From NCBI RefSeq assembly GCF_965221685.1, contig NZ_OZ244907.1: DNA of 64,000 nt; one strand, 5' to 3'. The translations under genes and the position numbers were made by a program. Positions 47,590 through 56,473 of the stretch are shown here, piece by piece. Every line of letters begins with the position of its first letter. Within the stretch, counting starts at the first letter, position 1. The notes beneath the pieces are model-generated. The model was given only the letters and a program-made list of their open reading frames with translations, had not been told where the DNA came from and ran no database searches. Source of the stretch: Palauibacter sp022826685 (GTDB lineage Bacteria; Gemmatimonadota; Gemmatimonadetes; Palauibacterales; Palauibacteraceae).

Positions 47590-49472
47590 ACGAGCACTCT
47601 CCCTTCGGTCGTTCGTCGGGTCACGCCCTGCCGGTCCAGGTATTCGAGGAGCGGGATCAGGTACTTCCTCGAGAGCCCGAACGTTTCCTTGAACCGGGCG
47701 GGAGGGGTCGGCGCGCCATCGGCGAGGAGATCCCTCACCTGCGCTTCCATGGTCTCGAGAGCCGCGGCGGCAACGTGCAGCTCGGGTGTGACCGCCTTCG
47801 TCACGCCGGATTCCTGTAGCAACCGCAGGAGGTCGTCCAGCACGGCCCGGTCGAGGCGAAGCGTTCTTCCCAATTCCGCCACGAGCGGCGGTTGCAGCCC
47901 GGCCGCTTCTATCGCCCGGGCGAGCTGCGCGCGCCCCTCTTCCTCCCGCGGAGTGAGACGGGGCGCGTGGCCCGGAAGCGCGAGCCGCGGCCCGCTCTCG
48001 ACGAGCCGGCGATCGGCGAGGAGTCGGCGGACGGCCGTCTCCGCCAGTTCGAGGTCGCAGTCCGGCGCCATGGCGGAGCGCACGGCCTCCTTCGATACGC
48101 CGGGGGCGCGGCGATCCGCGGCGTGGAGACGGGCCACGCTCTCTTCCACGGCCTCCATGGCCTCCGCCACGGCATGGGCCGCGAACCAGCGGCCGCCGAT
48201 GCGCACGCATCCGGCCTCCTCCGCAGCCGTCTCGAGCGTGGAATCGCGCCGCCCGAGGAGGATCGATGACGCCGCGGCGGGGAGCCCGCGCAGGCCCCGC
48301 AAAGCCACGGCCGCGGCGACCGCCTCCTCCGGGGCACCGTCGAGAATCTGGCCCCAGGCTTCCGTCCGTGCCGGCCAGCCGCGCGGCGGGTTCAGTTCCG
48401 CCACGCGGATCCCGCCGATCGTCGTCACCGGCGAGTAGAAGCGGAGGATGGCCCGATCGCGGGTCCGGGCGAGGAGCGGCGCCTCGAGGGCAAGCACGGC
48501 CCAGGCCGTCGCCCCGGGTGCGACGGGTCGGCGATCCGCCGTTTGCAGCCGGGCCATGACTTCGCGGGTGCCGAGGTAGACCCTGAGACGCTGTCCGTGC
48601 AGCAGGGGCCGGTCGCGGCCCCCGAGTGCCCGTACCCGGACGCCGAGACGCTCGCTCGACGTCCACTCGGACGGGTCGAAGAGCACGCTGCCCCGCTCCA
48701 CGGAAGCCGGCGCGACGCCGACGAGCGCGACGGCGCACCGGCGCCCGGCGGTGACGCGCGGACGAGGGTCTTCGTGCACCTGGAGCGCACGCACGCGGGC
48801 CGAGTTCCCACCGGGGAAGACGCTCACGGTGTCCCCCACGCCGATGGACCCGCTCCACACCGTGCCGGTCACCACGGTACCGGTGCCCCGGATCGAGAAG
48901 GACCGGTCGACCGGGAGCCGGAAGCGGTCGTCCACGCCCCGCGCGCGGATCCCCGCCGTCGACCTGCGCAGCGCGTCCCGCAGCGGTTCGATCCCGTCGC
49001 CCGTCAGGGCGGAGACCGGCACGATCTCCCATGACGTCCGGGCGGAGTCCTCTTCCAGCAGCTCCCGGGTCGTCTCGTGTGCAAGATCGAGCCAGTCGCC
49101 ATCCACCCGGTCGCTCTTGGTGAGTGCGACGACTCCGCGCCGGATGTTCAGGAGGCGCGCAATCGCGAGGTGCTCGTGGGTCTGCGGCATCGGACCCTCG
49201 TCCGCCCCCACGACGAGGAGGAGAACGTCGATGCCGGTGGCCCCGGCAAGCATGTTCTTGAGAAAATCCTCGTGCCCCGGGACGTCGACGATCCCCGTCT
49301 CCAGGTCGGGATCGAGGTCGAGCCTCGCGAAGCCCAGATCTATGGTGAGCCCCCGCTTCCGCTCCTCCTGCCAGCGGTCCGTCTCGACCCCCGTCAACGC
49401 CCGCACGAGGGCCGTCTTGCCGTGATCCACGTGTCCGGCGGTCCCGATCACGATCCCGCGACGATCGCTCAT
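47577..49472 (-). CDS. selB: Selenocysteine-specific elongation factor SelB
   Basis: A 631-residue GTPase that delivers Sec-tRNA to UGA codons. G1 GTAGHVDHGKTALV, switch region KRGLTIDLGF (the SelB variant), G3 DVPGHEDF, G4 TKSD, then two beta-barrel domains (SIRGTGTVVTGTV) and four winged-helix domains from about residue 370 that bind the SECIS hairpin. ATG at 49472. Pairs with the tRNA-Sec gene about 5.3 kb away; selA and selD are outside the window. Confidence 0.97.
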   Translation of the reverse strand: MSDRRGIVIGTAGHVDHGKTALVRALTGVETDRWQEERKRGLTIDLGFARLDLDPDLETGIVDVPGHEDFLKNMLAGATGIDVLLLVVGADEGPMPQTHEHLAIARLLNIRRGVVALTKSDRVDGDWLDLAHETTRELLEEDSARTSWEIVPVSALTGDGIEPLRDALRRSTAGIRARGVDDRFRLPVDRSFSIRGTGTVVTGTVWSGSIGVGDTVSVFPGGNSARVRALQVHEDPRPRVTAGRRCAVALVGVAPASVERGSVLFDPSEWTSSERLGVRVRALGGRDRPLLHGQRLRVYLGTREVMARLQTADRRPVAPGATAWAVLALEAPLLARTRDRAILRFYSPVTTIGGIRVAELNPPRGWPARTEAWGQILDGAPEEAVAAAVALRGLRGLPAAASSILLGRRDSTLETAAEEAGCVRIGGRWFAAHAVAEAMEAVEESVARLHAADRRAPGVSKEAVRSAMAPDCDLELAETAVRRLLADRRLVESGPRLALPGHAPRLTPREEEGRAQLARAIEAAGLQPPLVAELGRTLRLDRAVLDDLLRLLQESGVTKAVTPELHVAAAALETMEAQVRDLLADGAPTPPARFKETFGLSRKYLIPLLEYLDRQGVTRRTTEGRVLVQPT

Positions 49473-49512
49473 GCCCTCGCTCGCAGTGTGCTCACCGGTC
49501 CCTCCCGCCTCT

Positions 49513-50244
49513 TCAGTCCAGCCGGCTCAGGAAAGGTAGAGACTTGAGCTGCGCGCCCTCCGCCACGTGGTGCCGGATGAACTCCGCCAGCCAGCGGCCC
49601 TGGCGGCCGTTGGAGCGGTTCCGCTCCGCCGCCCCCCCCGAAACGAGGATCCGAAGGGTGTCGAGCTCTCCCGGATCGAGTTCGGGCCCGATCGGACCGC
49701 ACGAGCCGCAGCGAAGTCCCCCCGCCTCGAAGTCGAAGCGCGCACGCGTGGTTCCGATCGGATTCCGGCAGCCCACACAACGTTCGATCTCGGGTCGAAA
49801 GCCCAGGGCGTTGACCACACCCCAGACGTACTCGAGCCCGCCGGCCGACGCCCTCTCCCGGACTCGGCCATGGAGTCCGTCGAGACCCTGCGTCAGCGTG
49901 CGGTACAGCTCCGCATCACCGTGTTCGGGGGCGAGGCGCATCACGAGTTCGCAGAGGACGGACGCGATCGTGAAGAGCTTGATCGAACGGTCGAGTCCTC
50001 GCCGGTCGTGGAGGAGTTCGAAGTTGGAGAGCGTATGCAGATCGCGGCCCTCCCGGCTGTAGAAGGTCGCCTCCCCTTCCACGAAGGGCTCCAGAAGGCC
50101 GCCGAAGCGGCTCCGGGGGCGCAGCGCACCGCGGGCGAGTGCGGAACAGGGGCCGAGCTCCCATGTCATCAAGCGCAGGATCTTGCTGGTTTCGCTGTAC
50201 CGGTACGTCTGGAGGACCACCGCTCGGGTCGTTACGAGTCCCAC
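49513..50244 (-). CDS. recO: DNA repair protein RecO
   Basis: A 243-residue protein with the OB-fold start TTRAVVLQTYRYSETSKILRLMT, the helical middle, and a zinc site CVGCRN ... CGSC. RecO loads RecA with RecR at single-strand gaps. Separated from selB by 40 bp and from the upstream lipoprotein gene by 24 bp. Confidence 0.95.
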   Translation of the reverse strand: MGLVTTRAVVLQTYRYSETSKILRLMTWELGPCSALARGALRPRSRFGGLLEPFVEGEATFYSREGRDLHTLSNFELLHDRRGLDRSIKLFTIASVLCELVMRLAPEHGDAELYRTLTQGLDGLHGRVRERASAGGLEYVWGVVNALGFRPEIERCVGCRNPIGTTRARFDFEAGGLRCGSCGPIGPELDPGELDTLRILVSGGAAERNRSNGRQGRWLAEFIRHHVAEGAQLKSLPFLSRLD

Positions 50245-50268
50245 TCGGCCCCCCGACCCCGGGCGCGG

Positions 50269-51408
50269 TCAGCTGGGACGAAGCAGGATATCGGTCGTCC
50301 CCGCCCCGATCGGCGCCTCGTCGATGAACTCGCCCTCGGCCGAGAGGAGAACGAGACGTCCCTGGCCCGCGGCCACGTAGGTGGCGCAGAGGATTTGGCC
50401 GTCCAGAAACGCGGCTGCGAGCCTGCAGCTGAGATTCGAGCCGTCGCGGTCGCTGGGCTGGATCGGGTTTTCCGGTCCGTTTATCCATGCCCGGATCGCA
50501 AAGCTGAACGCCAGCAGGTCCGTCTCCGTCGCGTCGACACCCTTGGTTCGCACGACGTAGACGAGCCCGTTCCGCCCGGCTTCCATGGAGATTCCGTTGC
50601 CGCCAAGGGAGTTCACGTCCTGCACGCTCCGGGCCGTCATGTCGATCTCGACGAGATTCCCGTCTCCCAGCGGGGCGGAGGTCAGCGGATCGACCCCCCC
50701 GCCGGCCAACAGGAGCATCTTGTCTTCGAGCACGATGGCCTCGGTGGCCCCGACCGTGCCTTCGGGAAGTCTCAGCTCGTCGAAGTAACTGCCGCTGATG
50801 AACTCGTGAAGGGCGATCCGGGGAGGGCCGAGGGGCGCTCGTCCGCCCTCTTCGTCGTCTAGGTTGGCATCGACGGAGACGACGAACTGCCCGGCCGGGA
50901 TCGCCCTCTCCACGAAGGTGCCCACCCCTTCGACTGCGATTTGCGCCATCGGCGTGCCCGGGAAGGCCACGAACACCGCATCCAGCGCCCGGGCGGGGAT
51001 GAGCGCGCCCACCGTACCGCCGGCATCGAAGATCACGGTGGGTTTGCCGGGGTCCACGATGGCGTTGTTCGGGAAGACGGCCGTCGTCTGTTCGTCCGTC
51101 GAGAAGGACCCGAAGAGCACCTTGCTTCCCTCCGGAGCATCCCACGCCGTCACCCACAGATCCTGGATGAAGTCCGCCGTCTGGCCACGGAAGCCCGCCC
51201 CCAGCTGGATGTCACGCCCGAAGGGGACGATCCGGCCATCGATCCTGTTGAACTGCTGCAGGGTCCCGGAGATGGAGTTGAGCACGGCGAACTCCGACCG
51301 GTCGGGCGTGACGACGCCGGGGTCATCCGGACCCGTCCCGTTCGAACCCCCGCACCCGGCGAGGAGGACCGCCAGTGCTCCCATCTGTATCCAGCTACGT
51401 CTCCGCAT
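50269..51408 (-). CDS. Lipoprotein with repeated beta-strand segments, downstream of btuFCD
   Basis: A 379-residue lipoprotein (lipobox LLAGC, residues ~16-19) with a GTGPDDPG tether. The rest is beta-rich with recurring turns (FAVLNSISGTLQQFNRIDG, VLEDKMLLLAGGG, LVEIDMTARSVQDV), suggesting a propeller-like fold. Named family not recognised. It follows btuD after 172 bp, where I see no clear promoter, riboswitch or terminator, so it may share the cobalamin-controlled transcript. Confidence 0.72.
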   Translation of the reverse strand: MRRRSWIQMGALAVLLAGCGGSNGTGPDDPGVVTPDRSEFAVLNSISGTLQQFNRIDGRIVPFGRDIQLGAGFRGQTADFIQDLWVTAWDAPEGSKVLFGSFSTDEQTTAVFPNNAIVDPGKPTVIFDAGGTVGALIPARALDAVFVAFPGTPMAQIAVEGVGTFVERAIPAGQFVVSVDANLDDEEGGRAPLGPPRIALHEFISGSYFDELRLPEGTVGATEAIVLEDKMLLLAGGGVDPLTSAPLGDGNLVEIDMTARSVQDVNSLGGNGISMEAGRNGLVYVVRTKGVDATETDLLAFSFAIRAWINGPENPIQPSDRDGSNLSCRLAAAFLDGQILCATYVAAGQGRLVLLSAEGEFIDEAPIGAGTTDILLRPS

Positions 51409-51580
51409 GATCTGCTCCTGTGGTGCCCAACCGGTTCAGGTCCGCGACCGGTCGCCGCCCGGGCGACGGCAGCGCCCCGTCGGTTGGGTGCATCCCGGCA
51501 AGGTCCGTTCCCGGGTCGTGGACGGCAAGCCGACGCCCTGGCGCCTGCCCGGGTCCCGCGCGCTTCCGCCAGAATAACGT

Positions 51581-52444
51581 TTAGGGGGCCTCTATCGGCG
51601 ACGACGCGCCGCTCGCCGCCCCCCGTGGACGGGCCCGAACCGGAAGCACGGAATGCCCGAGATCTCCCAGCGATTCGACCCGGACTTCGCAGCCGTAGGT
51701 CGAGGCCAGGGCCGGCGAGCGGAGCACTTCGCCCGGCGGGCCGGCAGCCACCGCCTCTCCTTCCGCCAGCAGGATCATTCGATCGGCATAGCGGCTCGCG
51801 AGCTGCATGTCGTGCGTGATGCAGATGACGGTGAGGGCTCCGTCGCGCACACGCTCGCGGAGCGCATCGAAGATCCACAGTGCGTGCCTGAAGTCGAGGT
51901 GGGCGGAGGGTTCGTCCAGGATCAGGACTCCGGGTTCCTGTACGATGGCGCGGGCGAGCTTGGCGCGCTGCCGCTCTCCACCCGACAGTTCGGCGAGCGG
52001 TCGGTGCGCGAGGTGATCGAGGCCGGCCCACGTCAGCGCGTTCCCGATGACTTCCTCGTCGCGCGGGGTGAGAGGCGCCCACGGACTCACGTACGGGTTT
52101 CGGCCCAGTTCGATGTAACCGCGGAGGCTCACGCGAAGGGCCTCGGGGGGGGCATCCTGCGACACGACGGCCGTGCGCCGGGCGAGCGCTGAGCGATCCC
52201 AGGAGAGGAGCGGCCGGCCGTCGAGGTGCACCGACCCCTCGGATGGGTCGAGAATGCCTCCCAGCAGACGCACGAGCGTGCTCTTCCCCGCGCCGTTCGG
52301 CCCGATCACCACGGTGAAGGCGGCCCCGCCGAAGTCGAGGGACAGGCCCATGAGGGCCGGGGCGGAGGCGGACGGATAGCGGAACGTGACGTCCTCGAGC
52401 CGATAAACCGCCGCGTCCCCCCGGTCGCCTGTGGACTCAGGCAT
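51581..52444 (-). CDS. btuD: Cobalamin ABC transporter ATP-binding protein
   Basis: A 287-residue ATPase of the FecE/BtuD group: Walker A GPNGAGKST, Q-loop VSQDAPPEA, signature LSGGERQRAK, Walker B VLILDEPSAHLD, H-loop ITHDM. Its start overlaps btuC by 8 bp. Supplies energy for vitamin B12 uptake through BtuC. Confidence 0.93.
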   Translation of the reverse strand: MPESTGDRGDAAVYRLEDVTFRYPSASAPALMGLSLDFGGAAFTVVIGPNGAGKSTLVRLLGGILDPSEGSVHLDGRPLLSWDRSALARRTAVVSQDAPPEALRVSLRGYIELGRNPYVSPWAPLTPRDEEVIGNALTWAGLDHLAHRPLAELSGGERQRAKLARAIVQEPGVLILDEPSAHLDFRHALWIFDALRERVRDGALTVICITHDMQLASRYADRMILLAEGEAVAAGPPGEVLRSPALASTYGCEVRVESLGDLGHSVLPVRARPRGAASGASSPIEAP

Positions 52445-53426
52445 AACTCCTCCTCAGGAGTACGAGGAAGAGCGGCACGCCGAGCAGTGCCGTCACCACG
52501 CCCACGGGAAGTTCGAGCGGCCGGAGCGCGACCCGGGCCACGGTATCGGCGAGCACGAGCGCGGCGGCGCCGCCAAGGGCGCCGAGCGGCAGGAGGCGCC
52601 GGTGGTCGCTGCCCCAGATCATGCGCGCGCCGTGGGGTATGACGAGACCCACGAAGCCGATGACGCCTGCGGTGCTCACGGCCACCGCGGCGAGCAGCGA
52701 GGCGATGAAGTAGGCGCTCCGCCTGACCAATTCCACCCGCGCTCCGAGGTAGGCCGCCGCTTCCTCTCCCAGAGCGAGGGCGTTCAGGTGGCGGGAAAGC
52801 GCGAAAGACGCGGTCCCGCCCGCCACGGCCACCAGACCGAGGGCGAGCGTGGACTCCCACCCCGCCCGCTCGAGACTCCCCATCGTCCACAGCACCGCGG
52901 CGCGCGTGGCGTCCGGTTCGGCGAGCGAGAGAAGGAGCATCACGCCGGCCCCGAAGAATGCCGAGACGACGACTCCGGCCAGGATCAGGACGTGGGTGTG
53001 AAGGCGGCCCACGGCGAGCGCGACGCGAAATACGATGCCGATGGCGGCAAGGCCTCCGGCGAGGGCGAAGCCCACCGTGCCGAGATACCCCAGCACGCCT
53101 CCGAACGCGGTGAGCGCGAGCACGGCGCCGAGCGCCGCCCCGGAGGAAACGCCGAGGAGATAGGGTTCCGCGAGCGGATTTCGGAGCAGAGCCTGGAACA
53201 GGGTTCCCGAAATCGTGAGCGCGATGCCCGTAAGCGCGGCGGCCGTGACGCGGGGCAGGCGAAGCGAGAGGACGATGGTCCGCGCCGACGGATCCGTTTC
53301 CTGGCCCGTGAGCGCGCGCCACACATCTGCGGGGGCGACGTTCGCGGCCCCCAGCAGGAGGCCGGAAACCGCCGCGACGGCAAGCAGCAGCATGAGCAGG
53401 AGCGCTCCACGGCCGGTCCGCGTCAT
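52437..53426 (-). CDS. btuC: Cobalamin ABC transporter permease
   Basis: A 329-residue FecCD/BtuC permease with about ten helices. Core segments: LRLPRVTAAALTGIALTISGTLFQALLRNPLAEPYLLGVSSG region and GVIGFVGLVIPHGARMIWGSDHRRLLP near the coupling loop. ATG at 53426 overlaps the btuF stop (ATGA); the upstream frame is shadow. Confidence 0.95.
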   Translation of the reverse strand: MTRTGRGALLLMLLLAVAAVSGLLLGAANVAPADVWRALTGQETDPSARTIVLSLRLPRVTAAALTGIALTISGTLFQALLRNPLAEPYLLGVSSGAALGAVLALTAFGGVLGYLGTVGFALAGGLAAIGIVFRVALAVGRLHTHVLILAGVVVSAFFGAGVMLLLSLAEPDATRAAVLWTMGSLERAGWESTLALGLVAVAGGTASFALSRHLNALALGEEAAAYLGARVELVRRSAYFIASLLAAVAVSTAGVIGFVGLVIPHGARMIWGSDHRRLLPLGALGGAAALVLADTVARVALRPLELPVGVVTALLGVPLFLVLLRRSYA

Positions 53427-54352
53427 GAGGAGCACGAAACCGCGACCGGCTCCGGAGCGGCCGCCGGCAGTTCTCCGTGCAGCGCCTCCGCGATGGACCA
53501 CGCCGCCTCCGCCACGCGCGGGCCGAGGCGGCTCACGACATCGCGATCCAGCGTGGAGATCCGACCGGCCGCGACTGCGGGGATCCGTTCCCACCCGTGG
53601 CGCGTCGCGACGTTCGGGCGCCGGTGGAGGGCTTCCGGGGCAACGGAGACGAGGATCCGTTCCGGATTGCGGTCGATGATCGCCTCGAGACTCACCCGCG
53701 GCGCGGTCGTCTCGAGATCGCCGAACACATTGGCCCCGCCGGCGATCGTGATCAGCGAATCGATGAAACTGCCGCCGCCGATCGTCATCGGCGGATCGGC
53801 CCAGGCGTCGTAGTAGACGCGAACGCGCGGACGACCCTCCGTCCCCCGGGAAACGGCAGCGAGCCCACGGTCAATCCGGCCGACCAGCGCGCTCCCCCCT
53901 TCCGGACAGCCCACAAGCTCGCCGAGGAGGAGGACATTGAGGCGCAGATCCTCCAGGGTGTCGTGTCGAAGGGCGAGGGTCGGCACGCCGAGACGCTGCA
54001 GCCTCTCCCGGCTTTCCCGATTCGTTTCCCCATCATAGAGGATCACGAGATCGGGGTCCCGGGCGAGGACGGCCTCCAACGATGGACGGATGCCGTCGCC
54101 GACGTCGGGGATCCGACGGGCCGCGGGCGGATGGACGCCCCAGCGCGTGCGGCCCACGAGCCGGTCTCCGGCTCCGAGGTCGAAGAGGATCTCCGTCGCC
54201 GTCGGGATGAGGGAGACTATGCGGCGCGGTTCGGCCCGCGCGGCCACGTCCCGACTCGGGGCGTCGCCACCGCCGGCCGTGCCGGGCGCGCCACAGGCCG
54301 CGGCGAGCGCCACGGAGAGGACGGCAAGCGACCGGGCCATGTTGTCCGACAT
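53423..54352 (-). CDS. btuF: Cobalamin-binding periplasmic lipoprotein
   Basis: A 309-residue type-III substrate-binding protein. N-terminal lipobox (LAAAC), then RRIVSLIPTATEILFDLGAGDRLVGRT, the BtuF start, VILYDGETN and IDSLITIAGGANVFGD. Two Glu/Asp-containing helices are expected to dock on BtuC. ATG at 54352 under control of the cobalamin riboswitch; ATG at 54340 is an alternative start. Confidence 0.92.
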   Translation of the reverse strand: MSDNMARSLAVLSVALAAACGAPGTAGGGDAPSRDVAARAEPRRIVSLIPTATEILFDLGAGDRLVGRTRWGVHPPAARRIPDVGDGIRPSLEAVLARDPDLVILYDGETNRESRERLQRLGVPTLALRHDTLEDLRLNVLLLGELVGCPEGGSALVGRIDRGLAAVSRGTEGRPRVRVYYDAWADPPMTIGGGSFIDSLITIAGGANVFGDLETTAPRVSLEAIIDRNPERILVSVAPEALHRRPNVATRHGWERIPAVAAGRISTLDRDVVSRLGPRVAEAAWSIAEALHGELPAAAPEPVAVSCSS

Positions 54353-54355
54353 CCA

Positions 54356-54565
54356 TCCCCCGCTTCCAGTCCGAACGGGGGAGCGCGCCGGGACCCGGCG
54401 CGACGGAGGACCCCGCCCTTCCCGCGAAGAGCATGCGTTGGCAGCAACAGGCTGCCGGGGGCATGGAGGAACACGTCTCCTGGCTCGAGGCCGACCGCTC
54501 GGTCGGGCCTCTCACAGTGGCGGGGCCGCGCCGGATTCTCACCGACTTCCGTTTGCCCCTCCATG
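54356..54565 (-). promoter_or_regulatory. Cobalamin riboswitch upstream of btuFCD
   Basis: A B12 aptamer: outer stem CATGGAGG (54565-54558) with CCTCCATG (54469-54462), core GGTGAGAATCCGG, B12 box GCCACTGTGAGAGG, and AGCCAGGAGAC. Downstream, a GCGCCGGG-CCCGGCGC hairpin and a second hairpin TCCCCCG/CGGGGGA (54376-54382 with 54356-54362) follow; the latter hides the GGGGGA ribosome site of btuF. Bound cobalamin would close translation. Probably no more than about 50 bases extend past the outer stem at 54600. Confidence 0.93.
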
Positions 54566-54651
54566 TCCGCGCGTCGCCGCCAAAATGGGCGCCACCGTCC
54601 GCGACGCGCAAGAAACCGCTGTACGGCCTGCCAGACGGCTCTTCGCGCTCC

Positions 54652-55191
54652 TCAGGGCTCGAAGCGGCCGAAGTCCTCGGGATCGAGCCCCTTGAGATAG
54701 TCGCTCAGCGGCTCGTCCGGGGCGCGGGAGGGCCCGGTCTCGGGGGGCGGCGCCTCTTCCCCCTCCATCCCGGTCTCATCGATCTCGAAGGCGCTCGCCT
54801 CGAGGAGACTCTCCGCCGCGTGAATCGGGACCCCGGCGCGAAGGGCCAGCGCGATGCTGTCGCTGGGGCGGGCGTCGATGGAGATGAACTCGTCTTCCCG
54901 CCGAAACACGAGCGACGCGTAGTAGGTGTTGTCGACGACCTTCGTGATCAGTACGCGGACGAAGGCGCTGTCCAACCCGCGCACCACGGCGTTGAAGAGA
55001 TCGTGTGTGAGGGGACGCGTGAACTGGACGCCGGCGAGTTCCATCGCGATCGCCGAGGCCTCGCCGGGTCCGATCCAGATCGGGAGGAAACGCTCGCCGT
55101 CCTTCTCCTTGAGGATGACGACGGGAGCGCCCGTCGTCTTGTCGAGCCCGAGGCTGGCCACGGCAACCTCCCGCATCCCGGACTCCGTCAT
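54652..55191 (-). CDS. Bifunctional nuclease / DUF151 family protein
   Basis: A 179-residue protein of the BFN/DUF151 group: PVVILKEKDGERFLPIWIGPGEASAIAM, PLTHDLF, ISIDARPSDSIALALRAGVPI. The last ~40 residues are acidic and low complexity (ETGMEGEEAPPPETG). Function in bacteria is unclear; nuclease activity was described for plant relatives. It sits 33 bp after metK on the same strand. Confidence 0.9.
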   Translation of the reverse strand: MTESGMREVAVASLGLDKTTGAPVVILKEKDGERFLPIWIGPGEASAIAMELAGVQFTRPLTHDLFNAVVRGLDSAFVRVLITKVVDNTYYASLVFRREDEFISIDARPSDSIALALRAGVPIHAAESLLEASAFEIDETGMEGEEAPPPETGPSRAPDEPLSDYLKGLDPEDFGRFEP

Positions 55192-55224
55192 CCCGGTCCC
55201 CGGTTCCTTTCGGGGAGCTGACGC

Positions 55225-56367
55225 CTATCCCGCCAGGGCATCGATCCGATCGGTTCTCTCCCATGTGAACCCGTCGCCTTCGGGCTCCCGGCCGAAATGC
55301 CCGTAGGCGGCCGTGCGGCGGTAGATCGGCTTGCGAAGTCCGAGCCGCTCGATGATCGCCCGCGGCCGAAGATCGAAGACCTCCGTCACCCGGCGGGCGA
55401 GTTCGTCGTCCGGCCGGCGCCCGGTGCCGAAGGTGTCGACCATCACGCTGACCGGCTCGTCGACGCCGATGGCGTAGGCGAGCTGGACCTCCGCCCGCCG
55501 CGCGAGTTCCGCCGCGACGATGTTCTTCGCGATCCAGCGCGCGGCGTAAGCCGCGGAGCGGTCGACCTTCGACGGGTCCTTCCCCGAAAAGGCGCCGCCG
55601 CCGTGCCGGCCCAGGCCGCCGTACGTATCCACGATGATCTTCCGCCCCGTGAGGCCCGCGTCGCCCTGCGGTCCGCCGATCTCGAAACGGCCCGTGGGGT
55701 TGATGTGACACTGTGCGCGGCTTTCGTCGTAGAGCTCGTCCGGCAGCACGGGCCCGATGACCTCTTCCCGGACCGTCGCCTCGATTTCATCCTGCGCGAT
55801 GTCCCCGTCGTGCTGGGCCGAGACGACCACCGCCGTGACGCGGTTCGGTTCCCCGTCCCGGTATTCGACCGACACCTGGGCCTTCCCGTCCGGCCGCAGC
55901 CAGCCGATGCCGCCGGATCGCCGCACGTCGGCGAGGCGTTTCACCAGCGCGTGCGCCAGCATGATGGGCAGGGGCATCAGCTCCGGCGTCTCATCGGTCG
56001 CGTATCCGAACATCATCCCCTGATCACCGGCGCCACCGACGTCCACACCCTGGGCGATGTTCGCCGACTGCTCGTCGATTGCGGTGAGTACGCTGCACGT
56101 GTCCCACTGGATCCCGTGCTCCGCGCGCGTATAGCCGATATCGCGCAGCACTTTCCGGGCGATGGCCGCGATGTCGATCCGGGCGGCCGTCGTGATCTCG
56201 CCGGTCACGAGGACGAGGCCGGTCGTCACGAGTGTCTCGCATGCGACCCGGCCCCGGTCGTCCTCCGCGAGGATCCTGTCCAGGACCGCGTCCGAGATCT
56301 GGTCCGCGATCTTGTCGGGGTGTCCCTCGGTCACGGATTCGGAGGAAAACGGTTGTATCCCCTTCAC
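55225..56367 (-). CDS. metK: S-adenosylmethionine synthetase
   Basis: A 380-residue enzyme making SAM from methionine and ATP. Motifs: FSSESVTEGHPDKIADQISDA, GAGDQGMMFGYA, GGAFSGKDPSKVDRSAAY and the C-terminal YGHFGRE. GTG at 56367, GGGAG about 10 bases upstream. The frame before it is shadow. No SAM riboswitch is visible in the 106-bp gap to ptsI. Confidence 0.97.
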   Translation of the reverse strand: MKGIQPFSSESVTEGHPDKIADQISDAVLDRILAEDDRGRVACETLVTTGLVLVTGEITTAARIDIAAIARKVLRDIGYTRAEHGIQWDTCSVLTAIDEQSANIAQGVDVGGAGDQGMMFGYATDETPELMPLPIMLAHALVKRLADVRRSGGIGWLRPDGKAQVSVEYRDGEPNRVTAVVVSAQHDGDIAQDEIEATVREEVIGPVLPDELYDESRAQCHINPTGRFEIGGPQGDAGLTGRKIIVDTYGGLGRHGGGAFSGKDPSKVDRSAAYAARWIAKNIVAAELARRAEVQLAYAIGVDEPVSVMVDTFGTGRRPDDELARRVTEVFDLRPRAIIERLGLRKPIYRRTAAYGHFGREPEGDGFTWERTDRIDALAG

Positions 56368-56473
56368 GAAGCTGATTCTCCCACTTGGAGGTTTGCGGCG
56401 GAGTGCCGCGGGAGGCGTAGCGGCCAAGATAGTGGCCGCCCGGCCGGGCGAAGGCAACGTCGCCGCCTGGGGG

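Noticed and set aside
51409..51580. Possible second cobalamin riboswitch before the lipoprotein gene
   Set aside because: No B12 box or core GGTGAGAATCCGG-like sequence; only general GC-rich inverted repeats.
56368..56473. SAM riboswitch before metK
   Set aside because: The gap has no SAM-I or SAM-II core and is too short for a full aptamer plus control hairpin.
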